Source: an uncultured Oscillospiraceae bacterium
Lineage (GTDB): Bacteria; Bacillota; Clostridia; Oscillospirales; Acutalibacteraceae
Assembly (NCBI GenBank): GCA_900552605.1
Contig: USAR01000008.1
Span: 1-16,235, forward strand
DNA length: 16,235 bases
Reading direction: 5' to 3'
The translations under genes were made by a program, and so were the position numbers. The notes under the pieces were generated by a model, which did not search any database, was not told the DNA's origin, and worked only from the letters and a program-made list of their open reading frames with translations. Numbering within the stretch: position 1 is the first letter of the stretch; every line of letters starts with the position of its first letter. Of the stretch, positions 1-7,331 are shown in pieces.

Positions 1-1
1 A

Positions 2-3000
2 TTAAAGAATACTCTTAATATATTCCGAAAGAACTTTTGCCGCAGCAATATCTCCCTCAACCGTCGGGTGATCACCCCAGCCGTCATTATTGGTCGGCAA
101 TCGGCAATAGCCTGCGTTATAGCCGCTTGAAGAAAGCTCCGCCGCAACCTCACGGTAAACATCGTCCATATAGTTTTCCCTTGTCATCATACCAAAAGCA
201 AAAACTATTTTTACTTTGCTTCCGTTTTTCTCAATAATGGTTTTTGAAAAATCCTGCAACGCTTTTTTAAACTCCGCTTTGCTTTTTTGTTCGTCACCGT
301 ACTTAGCCCTTAAAACGTTATAGTCATTTGTGCCGAGGTTAACAACCACAACATCTGCCTTGCGTGTAAAATCGTACGCTGACGGATTATAGCTGCTCTC
401 TGTATAGTTGAGATATACTTTCGGTATGCAAGCACGCGACGCACTATCGTCAATGAGACTTGCACCGCCCTTTGCCATAAGCGCCCAATCAGCGTTAAGG
501 GTCCTTGCGGTTATTGTGCTGTATGCCATAAAGCTGTTGTCCATACGTCCGCTTTTAACATTGCCCTTAACCATATTACCGACGCCGCAGGTTATAGAGT
601 CGCCTGCAAAATCAATAAGCAGCTGCTTGTTTTCCGGTGCGTTTAAAACCTTGCCGTTAAGCCTTATTCCGAAAAGCTCCTGTATGCTGTCGCCCGTTGT
701 TCCCTGACGGTATATCTCCACAGTATGAATGCCGCGCGGCAGGTTTTCGGCAACAACAAATTCACGATGCAAATTGTAATCGTCACCGAGATATAATTCG
801 CTCTCCTTTCCGTCAACAATAACAGTAAGCCACACCTCTTGCAATGTGCTGTAACGCTTTGATTTGATATCAAGCGAAACATCGCCGCAAGCATTGACTT
901 TAAACTGCACTCCGCAGCCTGCCATATCCATAAGCAGCGCCTTGCGATTCACCGAGCTCCGGTCGGTATCGTTAATAAGAACCTCTCTGCCCATAAATTT
1001 GTGCTCGGCACTGTCGATGTTTATATATTGCTCGGCGTAGCTTTCAAGCACGGTGTCATCAAGCATTTTATATCTTACAAGTGCAATATCGGAAACGGTA
1101 ATTTTGCCGTCGCCGTTGTAATCCGCTGTGAACAGCTCTTCTTCGTCTGCGCTTTGCTTTATAATATCGTCAACCGTTTTAACAATATCGGAAACAGTGA
1201 TGCTGCCGTTTTTATCGGCGTCGCCGCAAAGCACTACTTTAAGCTGTCCTCTATTTTCACCGTTCCTACCGATTATCGCAAGCTCCATATCAGGCTTTAT
1301 AAGCTCGTTTTCCGCCACTGTTCTGCCCTGCTCGGTAAGTGTCAGCGAATGCCAGGGATTGCCGAAACCGAAAAGCAGCTCGTTTGCCGTTGTGCCGTAC
1401 GGCACTGCGATTTCACCAAGCTTACGACTTATAGTAAATTTCGAATCGATGTAATCGGTCGGAACTTGCTTATAGTTTGCCGAGATGGTGCCCTCCGACG
1501 TTATAGGCAAGGTTATGGTTGAAACATTCTTTTTGCGAAAAGTTTCAACGCCTTTGGTAACAATAGCTCCGTTAACCGTCCAATTATCAAGCACATAGCC
1601 TTCCTTGCAGTATGGTGCGGAAAATGTTTTTATCTCGCCGTCCATTGCTCTGCCGCTCTCGTTCAAAAAGCCGCCGTCGGAAGACACTGCTGTATAGTTA
1701 TAATATGCGCAATCGTATTCGCCAAAAACCGCGACCTCGCCGATTCTTGTATACGATGCATTTATATTAACACCGGATTTTACAAAATCCTCAAGCACCA
1801 CCTGACGAAGTATTCTGATTCCGATAAACTGCGCCCTTGTGTTCTCCGGCATTACAAAGGCTTGATGCTGAGGTGCGCTTGCGTTCTCGTAACTGAATTT
1901 TAGATTAGAGTCGGAATAAAGATCCTCTGCACTGTCGGACAGATAAACGTTATATTTCCAAGAGCGCAATGCTTTAACCTGCGGCTGTGCAACGAAAAGA
2001 CGCTTTAGCTTTGTCGGGTGCAGCAAGCTCACGGTTAAATCCGTTGTGTCATCTGTATAAGCAACAGTGCCGTTTTGTTCTTTCAATCCTGTCACTTGAC
2101 CTGCCGCACCGTAAATGCTCGTGTCGCAATGCGTATTTGAATCACCGTCAAAAAGCAGGTTATCGTTGTAAATGCTGCCCTCGGCAGGTGAAAGGTCGCT
2201 GCCGTTTTGCACACCGTCAAGCGAGACAGTGCCCGGTGTACCGAGAGTTTTTGAAACGGTATATTTATAATTGCCGCTGTATGTCAGGTTGCTCTCTGTT
2301 TTCAGTTCGTCCAAGCACTTTTTAATTTCAATAGGGTCGGTGTATCCCACATTACTGTAATCGTATTCGCCGAAAACCGCAATTTCACAAAGTCTTGCAT
2401 ACGCCGCCGAAACGTCGATTTTAGCGTTTATATAGTCCTCCAAAACAATACCCCGTAATATTCTTATTCCTACAAACTGCGCCTTTTTACTCTTAGGCAT
2501 TTGAAAGGTCTGATATCTGTCGGCATTGGGATTATCGTATGAAAACGCAAGATTGCCGCTTTCATACAAATTGTCCGCTTTATCGGAAAGATAGATGTCA
2601 TATTTCCAAGAGCGCAGCGCCTTGCCCGTCGGCTGCGCCAAAAAAAGCTTTTGTATATCTGCAGGATAACAAAGACTTAATGTAATATCAATGCAGTCAT
2701 CTGTATAAACCAGCGTATCATCCTGCTGCTTTGCAAAAAGTATCCACTTGTTTTCACCAAAGGAATTTATATCGCAGTGAACCTCGATGTCCCCGTCAAA
2801 AAGCTTTTCATAATCGAAAACCCTTCCCCATTTTGCAGGTTCGCCGTCACAAAGGCCGCCGACATTAAAAGTGCCCGGCTGACCTGCTGTTGCGGAATAT
2901 TCATAGCTGAAATTGGCGGAATATGTAAGGTTTCTCGCAGTTTTAAGCTCTGATATACAAGACTGCGCATTGGTTTCGCTTACAATTTCACTTAATTCCG

Positions 3001-3094
3001 GAGCCCCTGCCGCAAGCGATGAGAGCGGCAAAGCACCAAACAAGAGAATAAATGAAAGAGCAGATGAAATTAGTTTTTTTAAATAACAGTTCAA
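2..3094 (-). CDS. Secreted dockerin-containing SGNH/GDSL esterase, CE2-like
   Basis: This probably encodes an extracellular carbohydrate deacetylase tethered to a cellulosome-like scaffold. A lysine-containing hydrophobic signal peptide (about residues 1-29) is followed by two homologous copies of an unrecognised, discoidin-like ~200-residue domain (about 43-248 and 255-465). Next come a short InlB-repeat-like segment (about 470-545), a dockerin with two EF-hand-like loops (D625-D636 and D658-D669), a beta-sandwich (about 690-805) and a C-terminal SGNH hydrolase. The hydrolase shows GDSIT with nucleophile Ser833, GTND at 921-924 and the Asp1008-His1009-Pro block. A beta-sandwich joined to SGNH is the CE2 architecture; acetyl-xylan or another acetylated glycan is the inferred substrate. 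The start is TTG, chosen because GGGGGAG lies six bases upstream and the signal peptide begins there. The gene is complete, with a TAA at 2-4. The fold is secure; the substrate and the repeat-domain role are not. Confidence 0.88.
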   Translation of the reverse strand: MNCYLKKLISSALSFILLFGALPLSSLAAGAPELSEIVSETNAQSCISELKTARNLTYSANFSYEYSATAGQPGTFNVGGLCDGEPAKWGRVFDYEKLFDGDIEVHCDINSFGENKWILFAKQQDDTLVYTDDCIDITLSLCYPADIQKLFLAQPTGKALRSWKYDIYLSDKADNLYESGNLAFSYDNPNADRYQTFQMPKSKKAQFVGIRILRGIVLEDYINAKIDVSAAYARLCEIAVFGEYDYSNVGYTDPIEIKKCLDELKTESNLTYSGNYKYTVSKTLGTPGTVSLDGVQNGSDLSPAEGSIYNDNLLFDGDSNTHCDTSIYGAAGQVTGLKEQNGTVAYTDDTTDLTVSLLHPTKLKRLFVAQPQVKALRSWKYNVYLSDSAEDLYSDSNLKFSYENASAPQHQAFVMPENTRAQFIGIRILRQVVLEDFVKSGVNINASYTRIGEVAVFGEYDCAYYNYTAVSSDGGFLNESGRAMDGEIKTFSAPYCKEGYVLDNWTVNGAIVTKGVETFRKKNVSTITLPITSEGTISANYKQVPTDYIDSKFTISRKLGEIAVPYGTTANELLFGFGNPWHSLTLTEQGRTVAENELIKPDMELAIIGRNGENRGQLKVVLCGDADKNGSITVSDIVKTVDDIIKQSADEEELFTADYNGDGKITVSDIALVRYKMLDDTVLESYAEQYINIDSAEHKFMGREVLINDTDRSSVNRKALLMDMAGCGVQFKVNACGDVSLDIKSKRYSTLQEVWLTVIVDGKESELYLGDDYNLHREFVVAENLPRGIHTVEIYRQGTTGDSIQELFGIRLNGKVLNAPENKQLLIDFAGDSITCGVGNMVKGNVKSGRMDNSFMAYSTITARTLNADWALMAKGGASLIDDSASRACIPKVYLNYTESSYNPSAYDFTRKADVVVVNLGTNDYNVLRAKYGDEQKSKAEFKKALQDFSKTIIEKNGSKVKIVFAFGMMTRENYMDDVYREVAAELSSSGYNAGYCRLPTNNDGWGDHPTVEGDIAAAKVLSEYIKSIL

Positions 3095-3119
3095 GAAATG
3101 CTCCCCCTTTCTTTTTATA

Positions 3120-3148
3120 ATTATATTGTATGTTGAAAACGCGGTTAA
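3120..3148 (-). promoter_or_regulatory. Putative sigma-A promoter of the dockerin esterase gene
   Basis: On the minus strand TTAACC (3148-3143) and a perfect TATAAT (3125-3120) are separated by 17 bases. They lie about 25 bases upstream of the TTG start, giving a short leader that holds the GGGGGAG ribosome site. The -35 box is weak, so this is a moderate prediction. Confidence 0.45.
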
Positions 3149-3227
3149 AGCAAAGAGTTAATTTATATCTTTTTATAGTCATCTTTCATAACAGCTCACC
3201 GATTTTTAAAATTTTTTCACTGTGGTG

Positions 3228-3255
3228 TTGAAAATTTGCTGCAATATGCTATAAT
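3228..3255 (+). promoter_or_regulatory. Putative extended -10 sigma-A promoter for the amidotransferase gene
   Basis: TTGAAA (3228-3233) and TATAAT (3250-3255) have a 16-base spacer that ends in TGC, giving the extended -10 form TGnTATAAT. Transcription would start near 3262, almost at the foot of the hairpin annotated next. Confidence 0.65.
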
Positions 3256-3264
3256 TATAAAAGC

Positions 3265-3304
3265 AAAGGTGCTTAAGTCTGTAACGGCTTTAAGCGCTTT
3301 TTTT
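3265..3304 (+). terminator. Intrinsic terminator-like hairpin in the leader of the amidotransferase gene
   Basis: Arms 3265-3277 and 3289-3301 can form about 13 pairs, including the perfect GCTTAA/TTAAGC core and some G-U pairs, around an 11-base loop. The 3' arm runs into seven consecutive T (3298-3304). No plus-strand gene ends here; the hairpin sits between the promoter and the ribosome site of the next gene. It is therefore either an attenuator or the end of a very short transcript. Pairing and T-tract are seen in the sequence; the regulatory role is inference. Confidence 0.5.
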
Positions 3305-3325
3305 ATTTTGAAAGGGAAATGCTTT

Positions 3326-4051
3326 ATGAAACCGATTATAGGAGTAACTCCGCTTTATGACAGTGAAAAGGACTCGCTTTGGATGCTGCCGGGTTATATC
3401 GAGAGACTTAAAAGTGCAGGTGCGTTGCCGATTATTTTGCCGCCTATATGCGACGAAAATGATATTGAAAGCCTTTTTGCAATATGCAGCGGTTTTTTGT
3501 TTACAGGCGGTCAGGATGTATCTCCCGATGTTTACGGAGAAGAAAAAAAGCCGTTTTGCGGCGAAACCTCAAAAATGCGCGACGAGCTTGAAAAAAAGCT
3601 GATTGAAATCGCTGTGAAAAAAGACATACCTGTGCTTGGTATCTGCCGCGGTTTGCAGTTTATAAACGCCGCTCTCGGCGGCACATTGTGGCAAGACCTT
3701 GAAACAGAGCTTAAAACGCAGGTGGAGCATCATATGTCTCCGCCGTATGACCGCGCTGTTCACACTGTGAAAATATGAAATGACTCACCGCTTGAAGCAC
3801 TGCTCGGCAAAGAGGAGATCGGGGTTAACAGTTATCACCACCAAGCGGTAAAGACGCTCAGTCCGCTTTTAAAGGCTGCTGCGGTAAGCAAAGAAGACGG
3901 CATTATTGAGGCTGCGTTTATGCCGAACAGGCGATTTTTGCTTGCGGTGCAGTGGCACCCCGAGTTTTCGTTTAAAACAGATGAAAACAGCCGCAAAATT
4001 TTCTCAGAGTTTATCGGCGCCGCCGCCAAGTATGCCGAATCAAAAAAATGA
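3326..4051 (+). pseudogene. Class I glutamine amidotransferase-like gamma-glutamyl hydrolase (PuuD/peptidase C26 type), split by in-frame TGA
   Basis: Proteins of this family hydrolyse gamma-glutamyl amides in the cytoplasm, for example gamma-glutamyl-GABA in putrescine breakdown. Start ATG 3326 (MKPIIGVTPLYDS) is chosen over longer upstream reading because AAAGGG lies about ten bases before it and the family begins this way. The nucleophile elbow GICRGLQ with Cys107 is present, and the downstream NSYHHQA block and QWHPEF with His211 and Glu213 complete the triad. However, codon 151 is TGA (3776-3778), between HTVKI and NDSPLEALL, and the same frame continues intact to TGA 4049-4051. Total length is 241 codons plus stop, normal for the family. 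The product of the first ORF alone would lack His and Glu and should be inactive. Other genes here use TGA as a normal stop, so this is a recent nonsense mutation, a sequencing error, or readthrough. Confidence 0.8.
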
Positions 4052-4076
4052 CAGTTTCGTCTGCTGTCACTTACAT

Positions 4077-4118
4077 AAAAAACAACTGTTTTGCTGAAAA
4101 TGCAATACAGTTGTTTTT
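4077..4118. terminator. Bidirectional intrinsic terminator between convergent genes
   Basis: A perfect 12-base inverted repeat (AAAAACAACTGT at 4078-4089 with its complement at 4107-4118) surrounds a 17-base loop. A T-rich 3' arm is present on both strands. It lies 25 bases after the amidotransferase frame and about 50 bases beyond the yhaM stop, so it can end both transcripts. Confidence 0.8.
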
Positions 4119-4168
4119 GTAATTCCGTATATATCGGCAGTGCCGGTAAAGCACTGACAGAAAACTTA

Positions 4169-5137
4169 TTAAAACAGCTTTGCGTTGGGCTCGCCCTCAA
4201 CTCGGTTGTGATTGTAAAGCCTTACGTTGTCAAGCGCCCACTGACGTGATGAAAATGCGTCCTCGTTAAGACCGCTGACAGCGTGTGCGATTTCATAAAC
4301 ACGTGAGTCCAAAAGGTCAAGCTCGCTTAAAAGCATTGCTTCCAAAAACATCGGGCGCACCGCTGCGCCGTATTCGGGATTGCCATGGTGCGAAAGAATC
4401 ATATGTTCAACAAGCATTGTTGTCTTTTCGGAAATGCCAAGCTCCTTAGCAACTCCGTCAACCATCATCGCGCCCATAGGGATATGACCGAGCAGGTTGC
4501 CTTTTACGGAATATTCCTCAACCAGACCTATTTTATTAAGGCTGAATTCCGAAATCTTTGCAATATCGTGCAGCATTGCACCTGCAATAAGCAGCTCACG
4601 ATCCGCAAACGGATAAACATTACAAACACCCTCGCACAGCCTTACAATTGAAAGAACGTGATAAAGCAACCCTCCGCGTACGGCGTGGTGCAGCTTGAAT
4701 GCTGCAGGCACCGTTAAAAGGGCTTCTTTATTGCGGCTGTATATTGTAGTAACAAGCTTTTTAAGCTCCTCGTCCTTAAACGAACTTGCTATATCAAAAA
4801 GTGTCGCATACATCTGCTCGCCGTTATATTCCGTTCCGGGCACAAAATCATTAACACTGACGCCGTCGGCGGAGGTTACAGGACGTATTTTTTCAATTTT
4901 AAGCTGATCAACGCCGTTATACGGTGAAATGCTGCCGCGAATCTTAACAAGGCTCCCGGCAGGGTAAACGTCTTTTTCAGCCTCTGTGCAGCTCCAATAT
5001 TTCGCGTTCATCTCTCCGCTTTTGTCGGCAACTGTGATGTCGAGATATTTCATACCCTTTGCCGTGGTTTTAAGCTCCACTGTTTTAAGCAGGCAATAAC
5101 CCTCAACATAGCCACCGCCGATATTATTGAAATTCAT
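4169..5137 (-). CDS. yhaM: 3'-5' exoribonuclease YhaM (OB-fold plus HD domain)
   Basis: YhaM is a cytoplasmic metal-dependent 3'-5' exoribonuclease that trims single-stranded RNA ends in Firmicutes. An OB-fold nucleic-acid domain occupies about residues 10-90 (with the segment GSLVKIRGSISPYNG), and an HD phosphohydrolase domain about 150-300. Likely metal ligands are His160, the HD pair His190-Asp191 in MLHDIAK, His218, His250-His251 in LSHHGNPEYG, and Asp274/Asp277. Its 322 residues compare with about 314 in Bacillus. The start ATG at 5137 has GAGGAG about ten bases upstream. The gene begins 25 bases after the purA stop with no visible terminator between, so it is probably co-transcribed with purA. 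Function is assigned by family; nothing is missing. Confidence 0.93.
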   Translation of the reverse strand: MNFNNIGGGYVEGYCLLKTVELKTTAKGMKYLDITVADKSGEMNAKYWSCTEAEKDVYPAGSLVKIRGSISPYNGVDQLKIEKIRPVTSADGVSVNDFVPGTEYNGEQMYATLFDIASSFKDEELKKLVTTIYSRNKEALLTVPAAFKLHHAVRGGLLYHVLSIVRLCEGVCNVYPFADRELLIAGAMLHDIAKISEFSLNKIGLVEEYSVKGNLLGHIPMGAMMVDGVAKELGISEKTTMLVEHMILSHHGNPEYGAAVRPMFLEAMLLSELDLLDSRVYEIAHAVSGLNEDAFSSRQWALDNVRLYNHNRVEGEPNAKLF

Positions 5138-5162
5138 AATAAATTTTGCTCCTCAATGAATT

Positions 5163-6437
5163 TTAGCGAACGATTATATCCTCTCTTGCAGGACCGTTTG
5201 AAACGAGTTTTATGGGAAAGCCTATTTCTTTTTCAATAAACTCTATGTAATCGCGGCACTCCTTCGGCAGCTTGTCATACTCCTTAATGCCTGTGACATC
5301 GCACTTCCAGCCCTTTAGAGTCTTTAAAACAGGCTTTGCTTTTTCAAGCTTTGAGGTTACCGGAAATTCCTTTGTAACCTCGCCGTCGATCTCATACCCG
5401 ACACAAACTGGAATTTCATCAAGATAGCTTAAAGCGTCGATAACGGTCAACACTGCGTGAGTGGTGCCCTGCAGCTCGCAGCCGTAGCGTGTCGCAACGC
5501 AATCGAACCAACCCATTCTGCGGGGTCTGCCGGTTGTTGCACCGTATTCGCCGCCGTCGCCGCCGTGGTTGCGCAGCTTATCTGCTTCGTCGCCGAAAAT
5601 TTCACTTACAAACGCACCTGCGCCCACCGCGCTTGAATAAGCCTTAATTACAGTGTATATCTCGGTTATTGTGTAAGGAGCAACGCCTGCACCGATAGTG
5701 CCGAAGCCTGCCAGCGTTGAGCTTGATGTTACCATAGGATAAATTCCGTGATCGGGATCTTTAAGCGAGCCGAGTTGACCCTCAAGCAAAATTGTTTTGC
5801 CCTGCTTTTGCGCGTCACGCAGCAAAACGTGGGTGTTGCCGACCATATCTTTAATTCCGTCGCGCCACTGCATCATTTGCTCGAATATTTCATCAACATT
5901 CAAAAGCGGTTTATGATAAAGGTTTTCAATTGTAACGTTTTTAACGGCAACAATGCGATCGAGCTTTTCTCTTAACGCTTCTTCGTCGAAAAGCTCGCAG
6001 ACCTGAAAGCCGATTTTTGCGTATTTATCCGAATAAAACGGAGCAATACCGGATTTGGTTGAGCCGAAGCTCTTGCCGCCGAGCCGTTCCTCCTCATATT
6101 GGTCAAACAAAACGTGGTACGGCATAACCATCTGTGCACGCTCGGAAATAACAAGTCTGGGTTTCGGCACGCCGCGCTCTATTACGGTGCTGTATTCTTT
6201 CAAAAGCTTTGTGATATCAAGCGCCACGCCGTTGCCGACAACATTAACCACGTTGTCGTTGAAAACACCCGACGGAAGCGTGTGCAAGGCAAACTTGCCG
6301 TATTTGTTTTTAATGGTGTGTCCTGCGTTTGCGCCGCCTTGGAATCTAACCACAATATCGCAATTACCGGCGAGCATATCGGTGATTTTACCCTTGCCCT
6401 CATCGCCCCAATTTGCGCCTACTACTGCTTTAACCAC
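5163..6437 (-). CDS. purA: Adenylosuccinate synthetase
   Basis: PurA makes adenylosuccinate from IMP, aspartate and GTP, the first committed step from IMP to AMP, in the cytoplasm. The GTP/IMP site GDEGKGK at residues 11-17 with Asp12 and the catalytic NAGHTI with His40 are present. STKSGIAP, EGQLG and the GDGGEYGATTGRPRRMGW region follow, and the protein is full length at 424 residues. I prefer the GTG start at 6437 (MVKAVVGANWGDEGKGK) because AAAGGA then has a spacing of about ten bases. The ATG at 6446 lies only one or two bases after that Shine-Dalgarno and would add three residues. yhaM follows 25 bases later. A strong promoter and an ~85-base leader with small hairpins lie upstream. Confidence 0.97.
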   Translation of the reverse strand: MVKAVVGANWGDEGKGKITDMLAGNCDIVVRFQGGANAGHTIKNKYGKFALHTLPSGVFNDNVVNVVGNGVALDITKLLKEYSTVIERGVPKPRLVISERAQMVMPYHVLFDQYEEERLGGKSFGSTKSGIAPFYSDKYAKIGFQVCELFDEEALREKLDRIVAVKNVTIENLYHKPLLNVDEIFEQMMQWRDGIKDMVGNTHVLLRDAQKQGKTILLEGQLGSLKDPDHGIYPMVTSSSTLAGFGTIGAGVAPYTITEIYTVIKAYSSAVGAGAFVSEIFGDEADKLRNHGGDGGEYGATTGRPRRMGWFDCVATRYGCELQGTTHAVLTVIDALSYLDEIPVCVGYEIDGEVTKEFPVTSKLEKAKPVLKTLKGWKCDVTGIKEYDKLPKECRDYIEFIEKEIGFPIKLVSNGPAREDIIVR

Positions 6438-6464
6438 AAAAATCATTTCCTTTCTTTGAAAGCC

Positions 6465-6508
6465 GCAAAAACGTTTGCTTTTTGTTTTCAGAATGCCGCA
6501 ATCGGCAT
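6465..6508 (-). other. Two small hairpins in the purA leader
   Basis: Reading the minus strand, ATGCCG (6508-6503) pairs with CGGCAT (6498-6493) across a four-base loop, and further on GCAAA (6478-6474) pairs with TTTGC (6469-6465). Both sit in the predicted 5' untranslated region of purA. I do not recognise a known riboswitch, and neither hairpin has a T-tract typical of a terminator. Confidence 0.35.
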
Positions 6509-6530
6509 CTCGCCTAACGACATATAGATG

Positions 6531-6559
6531 ATTATACAACAAAACTCAGCCTGTTTCAA
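6531..6559 (-). promoter_or_regulatory. Putative sigma-A promoter of purA-yhaM
   Basis: On the minus strand TTGAAA (6559-6554) is followed after 17 bases by TATAAT (6536-6531). The predicted start near 6524 gives an ~85-base leader. The promoter is divergent from that of the neighbouring plus-strand gene, with about 40 bases between the two -35 boxes. Confidence 0.75.
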
Positions 6560-6599
6560 TACATTTTGCACCAATTATTGCAAGACTGACAAAAAAATG

Positions 6600-6629
6600 T
6601 TGAAATTTGACGAACCTATGCAGTATAAT
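6600..6629 (+). promoter_or_regulatory. Putative sigma-A promoter of the formate/nitrite-type channel gene
   Basis: TTGAAA (6600-6605) and TATAAT (6624-6629) are separated by 18 bases. A second TATAAT at 6636-6641 lacks a well-spaced -35. Transcription would start near 6637, immediately at the base of the inverted repeat annotated next. Confidence 0.65.
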
Positions 6630-6640
6630 ATAATTTATAA

Positions 6641-6677
6641 TGTACCATATATTCGATTAAGTCGAATATGCGGTACA
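6641..6677 (+). promoter_or_regulatory. 37-nt inverted repeat (operator or 5' mRNA hairpin)
   Basis: Arms 6641-6656 and 6662-6677 are complementary at 14 of 16 positions (TGTACC...TATTCGA and TCGAATA...GGTACA) around a five-base loop. The repeat begins just downstream of the predicted -10 box and ends 25 bases before the start codon. It could be a repressor operator or a stem-loop at the very 5' end of the mRNA. No T-tract follows, so it is not a simple terminator. Confidence 0.6.
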
Positions 6678-6701
6678 TCAATTCGTTGCGAGGTGTTTTA
6701 T

Positions 6702-7310
6702 TTGGTTAAAAATTTTATGGGAAGCGTCAGCGCAGGCGTGCTTATCGCAATCGGCGGTTGCGTTTTTTTGGCGTGCGAGAACAGATATGTGGGTGCAGTG
6801 CTTTTTTCCGTCGCCTTGCTGTGCATCTGTTATAAGGGCTATGTGCTGTATACAGGCAAAGTGGGCTATCTTGCCGAATCACACACAAAGGACGATGTTA
6901 AAGCTTTGTTCATTGGTCTTCTCGGAAACGTTTTAACGACGTACCTATTGGGTCTTTTAATAAGGTATGCCATACCGAACCTTGCAAAAACAGCAGAGGT
7001 TATTTGCACGGCAAAGCTTGAGCAGGAAAGTTTACAAACCTTTATCAGAGGTGCTCTCTGCGGAGTTTTAATGTACCTTGCTGTAAGCATTTACCGTGAC
7101 AACAAAACCCCAATGGGAATTTTGTTTTGCGTGCCGGTTTTCATTCTTGCCGGTTTTGAGCACTCAATTGCCGATGTTTTCTATTTCGGCGCGTCGGGAA
7201 TATTCAGCTTGAAGGTGCCGTTATTTTTTGCGGTTGTGATGCTCGGAAATTCGTTTGGCGGATTGCTGCTGCCTTTTATAAACGGAGTTAAAGCTATGGC
7301 AAAAGAATAA
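6702..7310 (+). CDS. Formate/nitrite transporter (FNT) family channel, short form
   Basis: FNT proteins are pentameric membrane channels passing small anions such as formate, nitrite or hydrosulfide. Six membrane segments are visible (about residues 11-25, 29-47, 67-88, 113-131, 138-160 and 174-194). The family marks are VLYTG with Thr51 in the second-helix break, GLLGN in the third segment, GFEHSIADVF with the central pore His154, and GNSFGG in the last segment. At 202 residues it is shorter than the usual 250-285, mainly through short loops and tails. The TTG start at 6702 is chosen for GCGAGGTG seven bases upstream; the ATG at 6717 is too far from it. The gene is divergent from purA and converges on the AEC permease 13 bases downstream. 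The substrate cannot be read from the sequence. Confidence 0.85.
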   Translation: MVKNFMGSVSAGVLIAIGGCVFLACENRYVGAVLFSVALLCICYKGYVLYTGKVGYLAESHTKDDVKALFIGLLGNVLTTYLLGLLIRYAIPNLAKTAEVICTAKLEQESLQTFIRGALCGVLMYLAVSIYRDNKTPMGILFCVPVFILAGFEHSIADVFYFGASGIFSLKVPLFFAVVMLGNSFGGLLLPFINGVKAMAKE

Positions 7311-7311
7311 A

Positions 7312-7331
7312 TTTTATGAACACTCATAAAA
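7312..7331. terminator. Weak AT-rich hairpin between convergent genes
   Basis: TTTTATGA (7312-7319) and TCATAAAA (7324-7331) form a perfect eight-base stem with a four-base loop between the two convergent stop codons, and the second arm includes the AEC stop. The stem is all AT-rich and lacks a good T-tract beyond it, so terminator function is only possible. Confidence 0.3.

Noticed and set aside
1001..1522. Long plus-strand open frame opposite the dockerin esterase
   Set aside because: It lies fully antisense to a gene with clear domains, has a hydrophobic low-information translation, and no ribosome site.
3236..3325. Upstream extension of the amidotransferase start
   Set aside because: It runs through the promoter and terminator hairpin; the family N-terminus and the ribosome site both point to ATG 3326.
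3776..3778. Selenocysteine or reassigned TGA in the amidotransferase
   Set aside because: The codon is not at a catalytic position, no selenocysteine hairpin is evident just after it, and TGA is a normal stop for other genes here (both ABC subunits and the DUF624-like gene).
6438..6542. N-terminal extension of PurA
   Set aside because: It reads through the purA promoter and leader; PurA proteins start at the MVKAVVGANWGDEGKGK segment.
6528..6701. N-terminal extension of the FNT channel
   Set aside because: It covers the promoter and the inverted repeat, and the TTG at 6702 has a well-placed ribosome site.
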